The position numbers were made by a program, and so were the translations under genes. Positions 32,664-40,880 of a DNA stretch of 41,839 nucleotides are shown in pieces. Source of the stretch: an uncultured Mollicutes bacterium (GTDB taxonomy: Bacteria; Bacillota_I; Bacilli_A; UBA3375). Below the pieces are notes generated by a model. That model did no database searches and had not been told where the DNA came from. It saw nothing but the letters and a program-made list of their open reading frames with translations. Each line of letters opens with the position of its first letter. Positions within the stretch are counted from its first letter, which is position 1. The DNA lies in contig CAMZNW010000121.1 of assembly GCA_947313935.1 (NCBI GenBank), forward strand, positions 1-41,839, given 5' to 3'.

Positions 32664-33722
32664 ATGGATGAAATTTTCAAAAAATATAATGTTGAAGTAA
32701 TTTGGGTAAGTAATGACTATAACAAGAGATATTTAACTAATTTTTCAGGTTCTGCTAGTGAAGTAATATTAACACCAAATGAAATAATTTTGTTAACAGA
32801 TGGACGTTATCAAACACAAGTAAAAAAAGAAGTATTTGAACATATTCAAATAGAAATTATTAATTCCTCGGTTGATTATGAAAATGCATTAAAAAAGAAA
32901 TTAATTCCATTTAAACGAATTGGTTTTGAAGGAAATAATGTAACTATTAATCAATTAAATAGTTTGGAAAAGTTATTATCAAATAGTGAATTTATTCCAA
33001 TAAATAATGAAATAGAACAATTGAGATTATTAAAAAATGAAGATGAAATTGAAAAAATTAAGACAGCAGTAAAAATAACTGATCAAACATTTAGTTATGT
33101 TTGTGAAAATATAAAAGTTGGAATGACTGAAAAAGAAGTACAAGTAATGGTTGATAGTCAATTAATATTATTAGGAGCAGATAAAACTTCTTTTGATACC
33201 ATTTGCGTGTCGGGTAGTAATACTGCAAAACCACATGGACAAGCATCGAATAAAGTAATTAAATCAGGAGATATTGTAACACTTGATTTTGGTTGTTATA
33301 AGGATGGTTATGTATCTGATATGACAAGAACATTTTTTGTAGGAGAAGTAGGAAGTAGTGAATTAGTTAAAATTCATAATTTAGTTAACTATGCGGCAAA
33401 AGAACAAATTAAAGCAATTAAACCGGGAGTAAGAAATATTGATATTGATAAAATAGCAAGAGAGATATTTAAAAAAGAAAATATGGAACAATATTTTATT
33501 CATGGAACTGGTCATGGAATAGGATTAGAAATACATGAAAATCCTTATGTAAACAAAAGTGATGAAACCATTTTAGTTTCTGGAATGGCTATAACAATAG
33601 AACCAGGATTATATATTGAAGGTATTGGTGGAGTTAGAATAGAACAAGATATAATCGTAACAAATGGTGGCTGCATAGAACTAAATAGTTCAAATAAAGA
33701 ATATGATGCAGCAATAAAATAG
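32664..33722 (+). CDS. M24B-family Xaa-Pro aminopeptidase
   Basis: The 352-residue protein has a creatinase-like N-terminal domain with TNFSGSASEVILTPNE and TDGRYQTQ. The pita-bread catalytic domain carries metal ligands in TLDFGCYKDGYVSDMTRTFF (two Asp), HGTGHGIGLEIHE (His), TIEPGLY (Glu) and RIEQDI (Glu). It matches the YqhT/PapA-type short prolidases of Bacillota that cleave X-Pro peptides. In Bacillus this gene precedes efp, which is not found here; instead murA follows after 7 nt. Confidence 0.93.
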   Translation: MDEIFKKYNVEVIWVSNDYNKRYLTNFSGSASEVILTPNEIILLTDGRYQTQVKKEVFEHIQIEIINSSVDYENALKKKLIPFKRIGFEGNNVTINQLNSLEKLLSNSEFIPINNEIEQLRLLKNEDEIEKIKTAVKITDQTFSYVCENIKVGMTEKEVQVMVDSQLILLGADKTSFDTICVSGSNTAKPHGQASNKVIKSGDIVTLDFGCYKDGYVSDMTRTFFVGEVGSSELVKIHNLVNYAAKEQIKAIKPGVRNIDIDKIAREIFKKENMEQYFIHGTGHGIGLEIHENPYVNKSDETILVSGMAITIEPGLYIEGIGGVRIEQDIIVTNGGCIELNSSNKEYDAAIK

Positions 33723-33729
33723 GAGAATA

Positions 33730-35031
33730 ATGCAATCATATTTTAAAGTAGAAGGTGGAAATAAATTGACAGGTAGTATTGAAATAAATGGTGCAAAAAA
33801 TTCTATTTTAGCATTATTAATTGCTTCATCAATGACAAATCAAGTAGTAACAATTGAAGATGTACAAAATATAAAAGATGTTCGTTCTCTAATAAAAAAA
33901 ATAAAAAAATTAAATTCAACTATTATTATAAACGATAATAGTTTTCGAAAAACTATTATTTTAGATAATAAAAATTTAAAATATCGAGATTTATTTATGG
34001 ATGAAATTTCTGAATTTAGAGCATCATATTATTTTATAGGCGCAATGATTGGACGTTATAAAAAATGTAATTTATTGTTACCTGGTGGATGTTTTTTAGG
34101 TCCACGACCAATAGATTTACATTTAAAAGGTTTTGAAGAATTAGGATGTACAATTATTGAAAAAGAAGAAAATGGAAAAACTAAATTATTTATAGATACA
34201 AAAGATGGTTTGCATGGGAGTGATATATTTTTAGATTTCCCTTCAGTTGGAGCAACAATTAATATTATGTTAGCAGCAACATTAGCTGAAGGTACAACAA
34301 CAATTGAAAATGCAGCAAAAGAACCAGAAATAATTGATGTAGCAACAATGTTAACATCAATGGGTGCAATTATTAAAGGAGCAGGAACTAATGTAATAAC
34401 AATTAGTGGTGTAAAGAAATTAAATGGTTGTTTTCATCAAACAATACCAGATAGAATTGAAGCTGGGACTTATATTATGTATGGTGCTGTACTAGGTGAA
34501 AATCTAATTATTAATAACATTATACCTGAACATTTAGAAGGTTTAATTTCAAAACTAACAAAAATGGGAGTAAATTTAAAAATTGGAGATGATTATATAA
34601 AAATAATTAATAGAAAAAAAGAATTTAAAGGAGTACCAATTACAACTGGTGTGTATCCATCATTTCCCACAGATTTACAACAAGTATATGTAACTTTATT
34701 GACACAATGCTATGGAACAACAAATGTTACAGAAACAATATTTCCAGATCGTTTTCGTCATTGTGAATATTTAAATGAAATGGGAGCAAATATAAAGGTT
34801 AATTCAGGTGAATATTTATCTAAAGCAACAGTTGATGGGTTTTCTAATTTGGTAGGTAAAGATGTAATGGCTACGGATTTACGTGCTGGTGCCGCTTTAA
34901 TATTTGCAGGTTTAATTGCAGATGGAACAACAACAATTAAAAATATTAACCATGTTTTACGTGGATATGATAACATAGTAGAGAAGTTAACTTTAGTTGG
35001 AGCAAAAATTGAGTTATGTGAGGGGGAATAA
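33730..35031 (+). CDS. murA: UDP-N-acetylglucosamine 1-carboxyvinyltransferase
   Basis: The 433-residue protein has the inside-out barrel repeats of EPSP-synthase-like enzymes. It starts with KVEGGNKLTGSIEINGAKNS and has the active-site loop LLPGGCFLGPRPIDLHLKG, where the Cys is the fosfomycin target, plus PDRIEAGTYI and the end ADGTTTIKNINHVLRGYDN. It commits UDP-GlcNAc to peptidoglycan and so shows the organism builds a cell wall. The active-site Cys is present, unlike in naturally fosfomycin-resistant forms. It overlaps the next gene by one base. Confidence 0.96.
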   Translation: MQSYFKVEGGNKLTGSIEINGAKNSILALLIASSMTNQVVTIEDVQNIKDVRSLIKKIKKLNSTIIINDNSFRKTIILDNKNLKYRDLFMDEISEFRASYYFIGAMIGRYKKCNLLLPGGCFLGPRPIDLHLKGFEELGCTIIEKEENGKTKLFIDTKDGLHGSDIFLDFPSVGATINIMLAATLAEGTTTIENAAKEPEIIDVATMLTSMGAIIKGAGTNVITISGVKKLNGCFHQTIPDRIEAGTYIMYGAVLGENLIINNIIPEHLEGLISKLTKMGVNLKIGDDYIKIINRKKEFKGVPITTGVYPSFPTDLQQVYVTLLTQCYGTTNVTETIFPDRFRHCEYLNEMGANIKVNSGEYLSKATVDGFSNLVGKDVMATDLRAGAALIFAGLIADGTTTIKNINHVLRGYDNIVEKLTLVGAKIELCEGE

Positions 35032-35756
35032 TGGAATCAAGAAAAGAAAAAATACAAAAAGGGTTAAATAATGAAATTTATCATAAATTAAATACAATTA
35101 ATATGTCAAATGAATTTGACACATTAACTTCAACAGCTCAATTAGCTGATATTTTAGATGGATATATGAGTAAAATAGAAAATAAAAATTTATTTGAAAC
35201 TAATAATGATTTGAAAATTTTAGATTCAATAGATATTGATGTTGAAATTGATGAAAATGAAATTTTAAAAGAATATAATAATCAAATACATGAAACACAA
35301 AATGAGGAAGTAGTTGGATTAGAAACTTTATCTAATTTATTGGAGGAAGATAATAGTGAATTAATTCAAAATATTACTGCACAAGATTTAATTGAAATAG
35401 ATGATAATTTTGATATGACAATTGATAAATTAGAACAAGAAAAAAACACTGAAAATACTCTTATTGAAGAGGAAATAATAGATAATAATGAAAATGATTT
35501 TTTTGAAGAAGAAGTAATAGATAATAATGAAAATGATTTTCTTGAAGAAGAACTAATAGATAATAATGAAAATGATTTTCTTGAAAAAGAAATAATAGAT
35601 AATAACAAAAATCTTGAAGAAGAACAAGAAAATATTAGTAATGAGATATTAGAAAATAAAAGATTAGGTTTAACACCTAAAAAAATTGATATATTAGTAA
35701 TAATAGTATTAATAATGTTAATTATTTTAATTTTATATAAAAGGTTAGGAGTATAA
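35031..35756 (+). CDS. Unrecognised acidic tail-anchored membrane protein with tandem repeats
   Basis: I do not recognise this 241-residue protein. It has no signal peptide and a mostly acidic, Asn/Glu/Asp/Ile-rich cytosolic part (residues 1-210). Three to four tandem 13-residue repeats of the form EEEIIDNNENDFL lie at about residues 146-195. A single C-terminal hydrophobic segment (ILVIIVLIMLIILILY, about residues 219-234) is followed by KRLGV. The layout is that of a tail-anchored membrane protein. It is locked between murA and cmk by one-base overlaps on both sides (TAATG), so it is made together with them. It has normal codon use and is not obviously acquired. A role at the cell envelope is only a guess from position. 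Confidence 0.75.
   Translation: MESRKEKIQKGLNNEIYHKLNTINMSNEFDTLTSTAQLADILDGYMSKIENKNLFETNNDLKILDSIDIDVEIDENEILKEYNNQIHETQNEEVVGLETLSNLLEEDNSELIQNITAQDLIEIDDNFDMTIDKLEQEKNTENTLIEEEIIDNNENDFFEEEVIDNNENDFLEEELIDNNENDFLEKEIIDNNKNLEEEQENISNEILENKRLGLTPKKIDILVIIVLIMLIILILYKRLGV
35466..35615 (+). repeat. 39-bp in-frame tandem repeat
   Basis: Units at 35466-35504, 35505-35543 and 35544-35582 are near-identical 39-mers encoding EE(E)xIDNNENDFx; a fourth, diverged and shortened, ends near 35615. In-frame repeats of this kind often vary in number between strains. Confidence 0.85.
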
Positions 35757-36385
35757 TGATAATTGCAATAGATGGTCCTGCTGGTAGTGGTAAGTCAACA
35801 ATAGCAAAAAAAGTTGCAGAACAATTAGAATTTACTTTTTTAGATACAGGAGCAATGTATCGAATGGTTACATTATACAACTTAGTAGATAGCCAAAAAT
35901 TAGAAGATGAACAAACTATTATTCAATCATTAAATAAAATAAATATTAAAGTTGTCAAAAATCATTTTTATCTAAATAATCAACTAGTTGATAAAGAAAT
36001 AAGAATGGATAAAGTATCAAGAAACGTTAGTTATGTTGCTGCAATAAAAGAAGTTCGTAATTATTTAGTATCATTACAACGAGAGATTGCTAAAAATAAT
36101 AATTGTATTTTAGATGGACGAGATATAGCGAGTGTGGTTTTTCCAAATGCAGATTATAAATTTTATTTAAATGCAAGTATAACAGAACGAGCTAATCGTC
36201 GTTTTAAAGAACAAGACAAACAATCATTAGAAGAAATAAAACAAGATATTAAAAACCGAGATATGTATGATATGACCAGAAAAGAAAGTCCATTAATAAA
36301 AGTTGCAGATGCAGTTGAAATTGATACTAGTAATTTGAGTATTAACCAAGTGTGCAAACTTATATTAGCTGAGGTGAAAAAATAA
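35756..36385 (+). CDS. cmk: Cytidylate kinase
   Basis: The 209-residue kinase has the P-loop IDGPAGSGKSTIAKK at the start, DTGAMYRM for base binding, and LDGRDIASVVFPNADYKFYL, the CMP-kinase signature. It phosphorylates CMP and dCMP. The gene overlaps its upstream and downstream neighbours by one base each. cmk next to der is a familiar Bacillota arrangement (with rpsA between in some species, absent here). Confidence 0.96.
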   Translation: MIIAIDGPAGSGKSTIAKKVAEQLEFTFLDTGAMYRMVTLYNLVDSQKLEDEQTIIQSLNKINIKVVKNHFYLNNQLVDKEIRMDKVSRNVSYVAAIKEVRNYLVSLQREIAKNNNCILDGRDIASVVFPNADYKFYLNASITERANRRFKEQDKQSLEEIKQDIKNRDMYDMTRKESPLIKVADAVEIDTSNLSINQVCKLILAEVKK

Positions 36386-37695
36386 TGGGATATACAGTTG
36401 CAATAATAGGACGGCCAAATGTTGGAAAATCAACTTTATTTAATCGATTAACACAATCAAAGAAAGCAATAGTTGAAAATTTTCCAGGAGTTACTCGAGA
36501 TCGTTTATATGAAAAAGTAGTATATCAAGATAAAAGCTTTAATTTAATTGACACAGGTGGAATTACATTAGAAAATGGTACTTTTAATGAAGAAATTAAA
36601 ATGCAGGCTGAAATTGCAATGGATGAAAGTGATGTAGTATTATTTATTGTTGATGGTCAAGTTGGAATTACTTCAGAAGAAGAAATAATTGCTAAATTAT
36701 TAAGAAAAAAGAAAAAAAAAATAATTGTAGTTGTTAATAAAGTAGATAATGTTAAAATTTCAGAAAATATTTATGAATTCTATCAATTAGGATTTGAACA
36801 AATAGTACCAGTATCTTCAATTCATGGTAATGGTATTTATGATGTTTTAGATATAATTTATCCAAATATTGTTTTAGAAGAAGAAATAGATGAAGAAGTA
36901 ATTAAATTTAGTTTAATCGGACGACCAAATGTTGGAAAATCATCAATTTTTAATGCAATTACAAAACAAGAACGTTCAATTGTTTCATCAATAGAAGGAA
37001 CAACACGAGATGCAATAGATTATGAATTTAACATCGAAGAACGAAAATACAAAATTGTCGATACAGCTGGAATAAATCGACGTGGAAAGATATATGAGAA
37101 AGTTGATAAATATAGTGTTTTACGTGCTTTAAAAGCAGTTGAAAATAGTGATGTAGTTTTGTGGGTAATTGATGCTCATCGTGGTGTACAAGAGCAAGAT
37201 AAACGTGTATTAGGTTATGCTTTGGAACAAATGAAACCTTGTATTGTAATAATTAATAAATGGGATTTAATTGAAAAAGAAACTAATACACAAAAAAAAT
37301 ATATGGAAAAACTACAAGCGGAAATGCCATTTATAGCAGATAGTGAATTTATTTTTGTTTCAGCTACAACAACACGTGGAATAAAAAATATTATTCCATC
37401 TATTAATTCAATTTATGAAAAATATACAACTAAATTAACAACTTCTCAAGTAAATGGAGTTTTAAATGAAGCTGTATCAACAAAAGTTCATCCATCTCAT
37501 AAAGGAAAACCAATACGTTTTTATTATGGAACTCAAGTAGCTTCAAAACCACCTAAGTTTTTAATTTTTGTAAATAATCAAGAATTAGTACATTTTTCAT
37601 ATAAACGATATTTAGAAAATTATTTCAAAAAATCATTTAATTTACAAGGAATAAAGTTATCATTCGTTTTTAGAAATCGTGATGATAAAGAATAA
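36385..37695 (+). CDS. der: Ribosome assembly GTPase Der (EngA)
   Basis: The 436-residue protein has the unique double GTPase: domain 1 with GRPNVGKSTLFNRL, DTGG and NKVD; domain 2 with GRPNVGKSSIFNAI, DTAG and NKWD. The KH-like C-terminal domain follows (VHPSHKGKPIRFYYGTQ). Der is essential for 50S maturation. Length is normal. It is coupled to cmk through TAATG. Confidence 0.97.
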   Translation: MGYTVAIIGRPNVGKSTLFNRLTQSKKAIVENFPGVTRDRLYEKVVYQDKSFNLIDTGGITLENGTFNEEIKMQAEIAMDESDVVLFIVDGQVGITSEEEIIAKLLRKKKKKIIVVVNKVDNVKISENIYEFYQLGFEQIVPVSSIHGNGIYDVLDIIYPNIVLEEEIDEEVIKFSLIGRPNVGKSSIFNAITKQERSIVSSIEGTTRDAIDYEFNIEERKYKIVDTAGINRRGKIYEKVDKYSVLRALKAVENSDVVLWVIDAHRGVQEQDKRVLGYALEQMKPCIVIINKWDLIEKETNTQKKYMEKLQAEMPFIADSEFIFVSATTTRGIKNIIPSINSIYEKYTTKLTTSQVNGVLNEAVSTKVHPSHKGKPIRFYYGTQVASKPPKFLIFVNNQELVHFSYKRYLENYFKKSFNLQGIKLSFVFRNRDDKE

Positions 37696-37699
37696 AGTT

Positions 37700-37752
37700 A
37701 TAATATAATTAAGGAGGAATAGATGATATTTTACTTAATTATATTATTTTTT
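37700..37752 (+). promoter_or_regulatory. Hairpin with T tail between der and ruvA, enclosing a ribosome site
   Basis: ATAATATAATTAAG (37700-37713) pairs perfectly with CTTAATTATATTAT (37734-37747), followed by further Ts. The 20-nt loop contains GAGGAATAGATG, that is, the body of a ribosome binding site and an ATG. It could be a weak terminator of der, or a structure that controls ruvA translation. The arm is nearly all A-T, so its stability is low. Confidence 0.5.
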
Positions 37753-37764
37753 AGTTATGATTGA
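37723..37764 (+). CDS. Short leader ORF overlapping the ruvA start
   Basis: AAGGAGGAA (37711-37719) is the best ribosome site in the area and lies in front of ATG 37723, which opens a 13-codon frame MIFYLIILFFSYD ending in TGA at 37762-37764. This stop overlaps the ruvA ATG (37757). ruvA itself has only T-rich sequence before its ATG. A translated leader coupling to ruvA is a reasonable inference; the peptide may have no function of its own. Confidence 0.4.
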   Translation: MIFYLIILFFSYD

Positions 37765-38335
37765 TTTTATATCAGGCAACATTGAATTAATTGAAGAGGA
37801 TTTTGTAGTACTTGAATGTGAAAACATTGGATATGTAATATATATAATAAATAGTAAGAACTATAAAATTAATCAAAGAATCAAATTTTATGTTTATGAA
37901 CATATAAATGAGTATATCAAAAAAATTTATGGTTTTGATTCACGTGAAAAACAAAAAACGTTCCAAACTTTTATTAGTGTGAATTCGATTGGTCCTAAAA
38001 CAGCACTTGAAATTACAAAAAAAGATGGTTGTGAATTAATGTGTGCATTACGTGAACAAAATGTGAATTATTTTAAAGCAATTCACACAGTTGGTCCTAA
38101 GACAGCAAAAAAAATAATAGAAACAATTAAAAATATTGAACCATCAAAAGAAAAAAATAAAAAATATAAAATAAATGAAAATTTTTTAAGTTTAAAAAAT
38201 GAATTAACTGAAATATTATTAGCAATGGGATATAATGAAGAAAATATTGTATTATTTATACAAAGAAATAAGTTACAACTTAATATGAAGGAAAATATCG
38301 ATTTATTTATAAAAATAGATAAAATAAAAAAATAA
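37757..38335 (+). CDS. ruvA: Holliday junction complex subunit RuvA
   Basis: The 192-residue protein has the RuvA OB-fold start MIDFISGNIELIEEDFVVLECENIGY, two helix-hairpin-helix motifs (VNSIGPKTALEI and IHTVGPKTAKKI) for junction binding, and a small C-terminal domain III with LLAMGYNEENI that would bind RuvB. RuvB, normally the next gene, is not in this window. ruvA has no own ribosome site and begins inside a leader ORF. It is followed by a terminator. Confidence 0.93.
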   Translation: MIDFISGNIELIEEDFVVLECENIGYVIYIINSKNYKINQRIKFYVYEHINEYIKKIYGFDSREKQKTFQTFISVNSIGPKTALEITKKDGCELMCALREQNVNYFKAIHTVGPKTAKKIIETIKNIEPSKEKNKKYKINENFLSLKNELTEILLAMGYNEENIVLFIQRNKLQLNMKENIDLFIKIDKIKK

Positions 38336-38357
38336 TATCCAAATAATGGATATTTTT
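38334..38357. terminator. Bidirectional terminator between ruvA and tRNA-Arg
   Basis: AATATCC (38334-38340) pairs with GGATATT (38348-38354), loop 7 nt. On the plus strand Ts follow; on the minus strand the stem is followed by a run of seven T. It overlaps the ruvA stop and lies 13 nt beyond the 3' end of the tRNA, serving both convergent units. Confidence 0.75.
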
Positions 38358-38369
38358 AAAATTAATTAA

Positions 38370-38446
38370 TGGTGTCCTGAAAGGGATTCGAACCCATGAC
38401 CTACGGCTTAGAAGGCCGTTGCTCTATCCAGCTGAGCTATCAAGAC
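38370..38446 (-). tRNA. tRNA-Arg (anticodon TCT)
   Basis: The minus strand from 38446 folds as a full cloverleaf. The acceptor GTCTTGA pairs with TCAGGAC (one G-U), the D arm contains AGCTGGATA, and the anticodon stem ACGGC/GCCGT carries loop CTTCTAA. The T arm has GGTTCGAATCC, and the 3' CCA is encoded. Anticodon TCT reads AGA/AGG, the preferred Arg codons in such an AT-rich genome. It has its own strong promoter. Confidence 0.95.
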
Positions 38447-38458
38447 AAGTACTAATAT

Positions 38459-38487
38459 AGTATATCAAAAAATCATGGATATGTCAA
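38459..38487 (-). promoter_or_regulatory. Promoter of tRNA-Arg
   Basis: The minus strand reads TTGACA (complement of 38482-38487), a 17-nt spacer and TATACT (complement of 38459-38464), a near-perfect sigma-A promoter. Transcription would begin a few bases before the tRNA 5' end. Confidence 0.85.
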
Positions 38488-38519
38488 GATTATTAGTAAT
38501 GAAATGAATTAAGGATAAA

Positions 38520-39424
38520 ATGAAAAGATTATTAAAAGCTTATATACCAACTTTAATAGTATATTCTACAATTACATTAGTATCAATAGTAAATAATATT
38601 TTTATAGGTAATTTTTATGGAAGCATTGGACAAAGTGCAATGTCTTTAGTATATCCAATTATTTGAACTATAACTACACTAATATTTATGCTTAATATTG
38701 GAATAGTGACATATATTGGTTATGCAATAGGAGAAGAAGATCAAAAACAAGTAAATCTAATATTCAATACGGGTTTAGTATATGAAAGTTTTTTATTAAT
38801 AATGATAATTATAATCATATATAATTTAATGGGAAGTTATGTAAATTTATTTCAAAAAATCAAGAGATAATTAATTATTTTATGTCTTATATGAAAATAA
38901 TTATTCCATCAATGTATATAATGTTTTTAACTTTAACATTAGCTTTTATTCAAAGAACTAATGGAAACAATAAAATGTTATTAATAACATCAATATTATC
39001 TTTAGGTGTTAATATTAGTTTAAATTATTATTTTGTAGTAGTATTACAATTAAATATTATGGCTATCGCAATAGCTTCTTTATTTTCTTATATAGTCCAA
39101 TTAATATATATTATATAAGTATAAAAAAATTAATGAATAAAATTTAAGTTTAGGTTAATAAAATTTGATATTAAATTATTTAAAAAAATTTTATTAAGTG
39201 GTTGGTGCATCTGATGGTTTATTTGATATTGCTAATGCAATAATACAAATAATGAATAATATATTGTTATTATTAATATTAGGAACAATTGGTTTAGTGT
39301 ATATAAATGTTTTAAATACAATTTCAATGATTTAGGATTATGGAGTTCATATACAATATCAGAAGTAATTAGTTTTTTAATTATAACAATAGTAATAAAA
39401 TTAAATAAAGTGCAATTAAAATAA
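38520..39424 (+). pseudogene. MATE-family efflux transporter, decayed
   Basis: From ATG 38520, after AAGGAT, the frame reads MKRLLKAYIPTLIVYS and then SIVNNIFIGNFYGSIGQSAMS, which matches the first helices of MATE (MatE) multidrug/Na+ antiporters (N..FIG..G..A..A). An in-frame TGA at 38664 follows YPII. Later parts, for example MSYMKIIIPSMYIMFLTL at 38882 and SDGLFDIANAIIQIM near 39210, are in shifted frames with more stops. The full family is about 450 residues, so much is lost. It is dead. Confidence 0.75.
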
Positions 39425-39466
39425 ACATATTATTCAGTAATAAAAAACCAATAATAGCAAAAAATG

Positions 39467-39475
39467 TGGTATAAT
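39467..39475 (+). promoter_or_regulatory. Extended -10 promoter of the symporter gene
   Basis: TGGTATAAT at 39467-39475 is an extended -10 located 45 nt before the symporter ATG. The -35 is poor. It lies just after the MATE relic, so the symporter has its own transcript. Confidence 0.65.
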
Positions 39476-39520
39476 ATTTATGTATGTTATTTAGAAGTAA
39501 AATCATTTAAAAGGAGAATT

Positions 39521-40816
39521 ATGAATTTTGAAGAAATATTAGCAAGTGTAACAGGTGTAATATGGGATTTATTTTTACCAATTTTAGTAATTGCAGGTTT
39601 ATATATTTGGATTAAAATAATTTTTGGAATTAGAAAAAAAATATCTACTCCATCAAAAGCAACACTTAAACAAGCAATAGGACCTATTTCTATATCATTA
39701 GGAGCAATGGTAGGAACAGGTGCAATTGTTGGAGTATTAGGAGCAATTAATAAATTGCCTGCTAATGTTAGTCCTGAAGCAATTTCAGTTTGGTCTTTAG
39801 TTGGTATGGTATTAATGATTCCATTAATTTATTCAGAAGTTTTAGTTACAAAAGTAATGAATAAATCTCCAAAAGAGTATATTTCATATTTTATTTGTAA
39901 AAAAGCAGGAGTAGTTTATGCATTTGCATTTATGATATTATATGTATTTGGTTTTGGTGGTTTTCAATTTGGTGGAATTAATGATGTAGCAGGAGTAATT
40001 ATTACTGATGTTTTTCATAAAGATGCTTTAACTTCATTTGAGTCATATATTTATATTGTAATGGCATTATTTGTATTTTCTGCAGGAGTTATATTAACAA
40101 AAAAACATGAATTATTTATTAATATGTTAACAGTGATGATTTCAATTGCAGTAGTAGCTTATATTATATTCTTAGGAGCATTTATAATTCATACAAATGG
40201 TTTTGCACATATTTATCTTAATACAATGTGGCAAGAATTAATTCATCCAGTAAATATGGCAATTGGATTACCAGTAGGATTATTATTTGGTTTACAACGT
40301 ATTATACAAACAGCAGAAGCTGGTTTAGGTGGACTTGCAATGTCATCATTAGAATCTGATTCTAAACCACGTGCAGCAGCAATTATTGCTATGATCCCTT
40401 CTACAATTACTATTATTATTGCTATTATGGGAACAACATATGTAGCATCATATGGAATTTATTCTGATGTTATGGAACAAGGTAATGTTAATTTAGAAAG
40501 TTTCTTTTTAGTAGCACAACATGTAACAGGAACACCTGGTGTAATAATTATAATTTTATTTGCAATTTTAAGTGGATTAACAACTTTAATTGGTTCATAT
40601 TATTTTGTAGATATATTAATGCCATATAAACAAAATAGTAAAATAGGAATATATATAATATTAATATTTGTAGCGGGAACATTAGCTGTTTTTGGAGCTT
40701 CAATTGTATTTGAAATGATTGATTTATTAATGTTTTTAGTAACAGCATTAAATATGACAGCATTATTTATATTTGCTCGTAGAGGATATAAAAAATATTT
40801 ATTAGATAAAAAATAA
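39521..40816 (+). CDS. Alanine/glycine:cation symporter (AGCS)-like transporter
   Basis: The ATG at 39521 follows AAAAGGAG; the frame extension upstream overlaps the promoter and is rejected. The 431-residue protein has about ten hydrophobic helices. GPISISLGAMVGTGAIVGVLGAI resembles the AGCS signature (S..A..VGTGNI.GV), and FGLQRIIQTAEAGLGGLAM corresponds to the family's second conserved loop (G..R...S.EAG.G). AGCS members import Ala/Gly with Na+ or H+. It is a divergent member: the usual Asn of VGTGN is Ala here. It ends in a basic tail. It stands alone between decayed genes. Confidence 0.72.
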   Translation: MNFEEILASVTGVIWDLFLPILVIAGLYIWIKIIFGIRKKISTPSKATLKQAIGPISISLGAMVGTGAIVGVLGAINKLPANVSPEAISVWSLVGMVLMIPLIYSEVLVTKVMNKSPKEYISYFICKKAGVVYAFAFMILYVFGFGGFQFGGINDVAGVIITDVFHKDALTSFESYIYIVMALFVFSAGVILTKKHELFINMLTVMISIAVVAYIIFLGAFIIHTNGFAHIYLNTMWQELIHPVNMAIGLPVGLLFGLQRIIQTAEAGLGGLAMSSLESDSKPRAAAIIAMIPSTITIIIAIMGTTYVASYGIYSDVMEQGNVNLESFFLVAQHVTGTPGVIIIILFAILSGLTTLIGSYYFVDILMPYKQNSKIGIYIILIFVAGTLAVFGASIVFEMIDLLMFLVTALNMTALFIFARRGYKKYLLDKK

Positions 40817-40830
40817 TTAGTATTTATATA

Positions 40831-40877
40831 AAAAATTATTAGATTAAAAATTATTAGATTTATTTCTAATAATTTTT
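40831..40877 (+). terminator. Terminator after the symporter, with a duplicated 5' arm
   Basis: AAAAATTATTAGATT occurs twice in tandem (40831-40845 and 40846-40860). The second copy pairs over 13 bp (40846-40858) with 40865-40877, ending in Ts. Either copy could pair with the 3' arm. The arms are A/T-rich, so termination strength is uncertain. Confidence 0.65.
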
Positions 40878-40880
40878 TAA

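Noticed and set aside
35466..35615. CRISPR-like repeat array
   Set aside because: The 39-bp units are adjacent with no spacers and are in-frame coding repeats.
37936..37951. A parS-like site (TGATTCACGTGAAAAA) in ruvA
   Set aside because: Two mismatches break the palindrome arms, and it lies far from the other pair. Kept only as a weak possibility.
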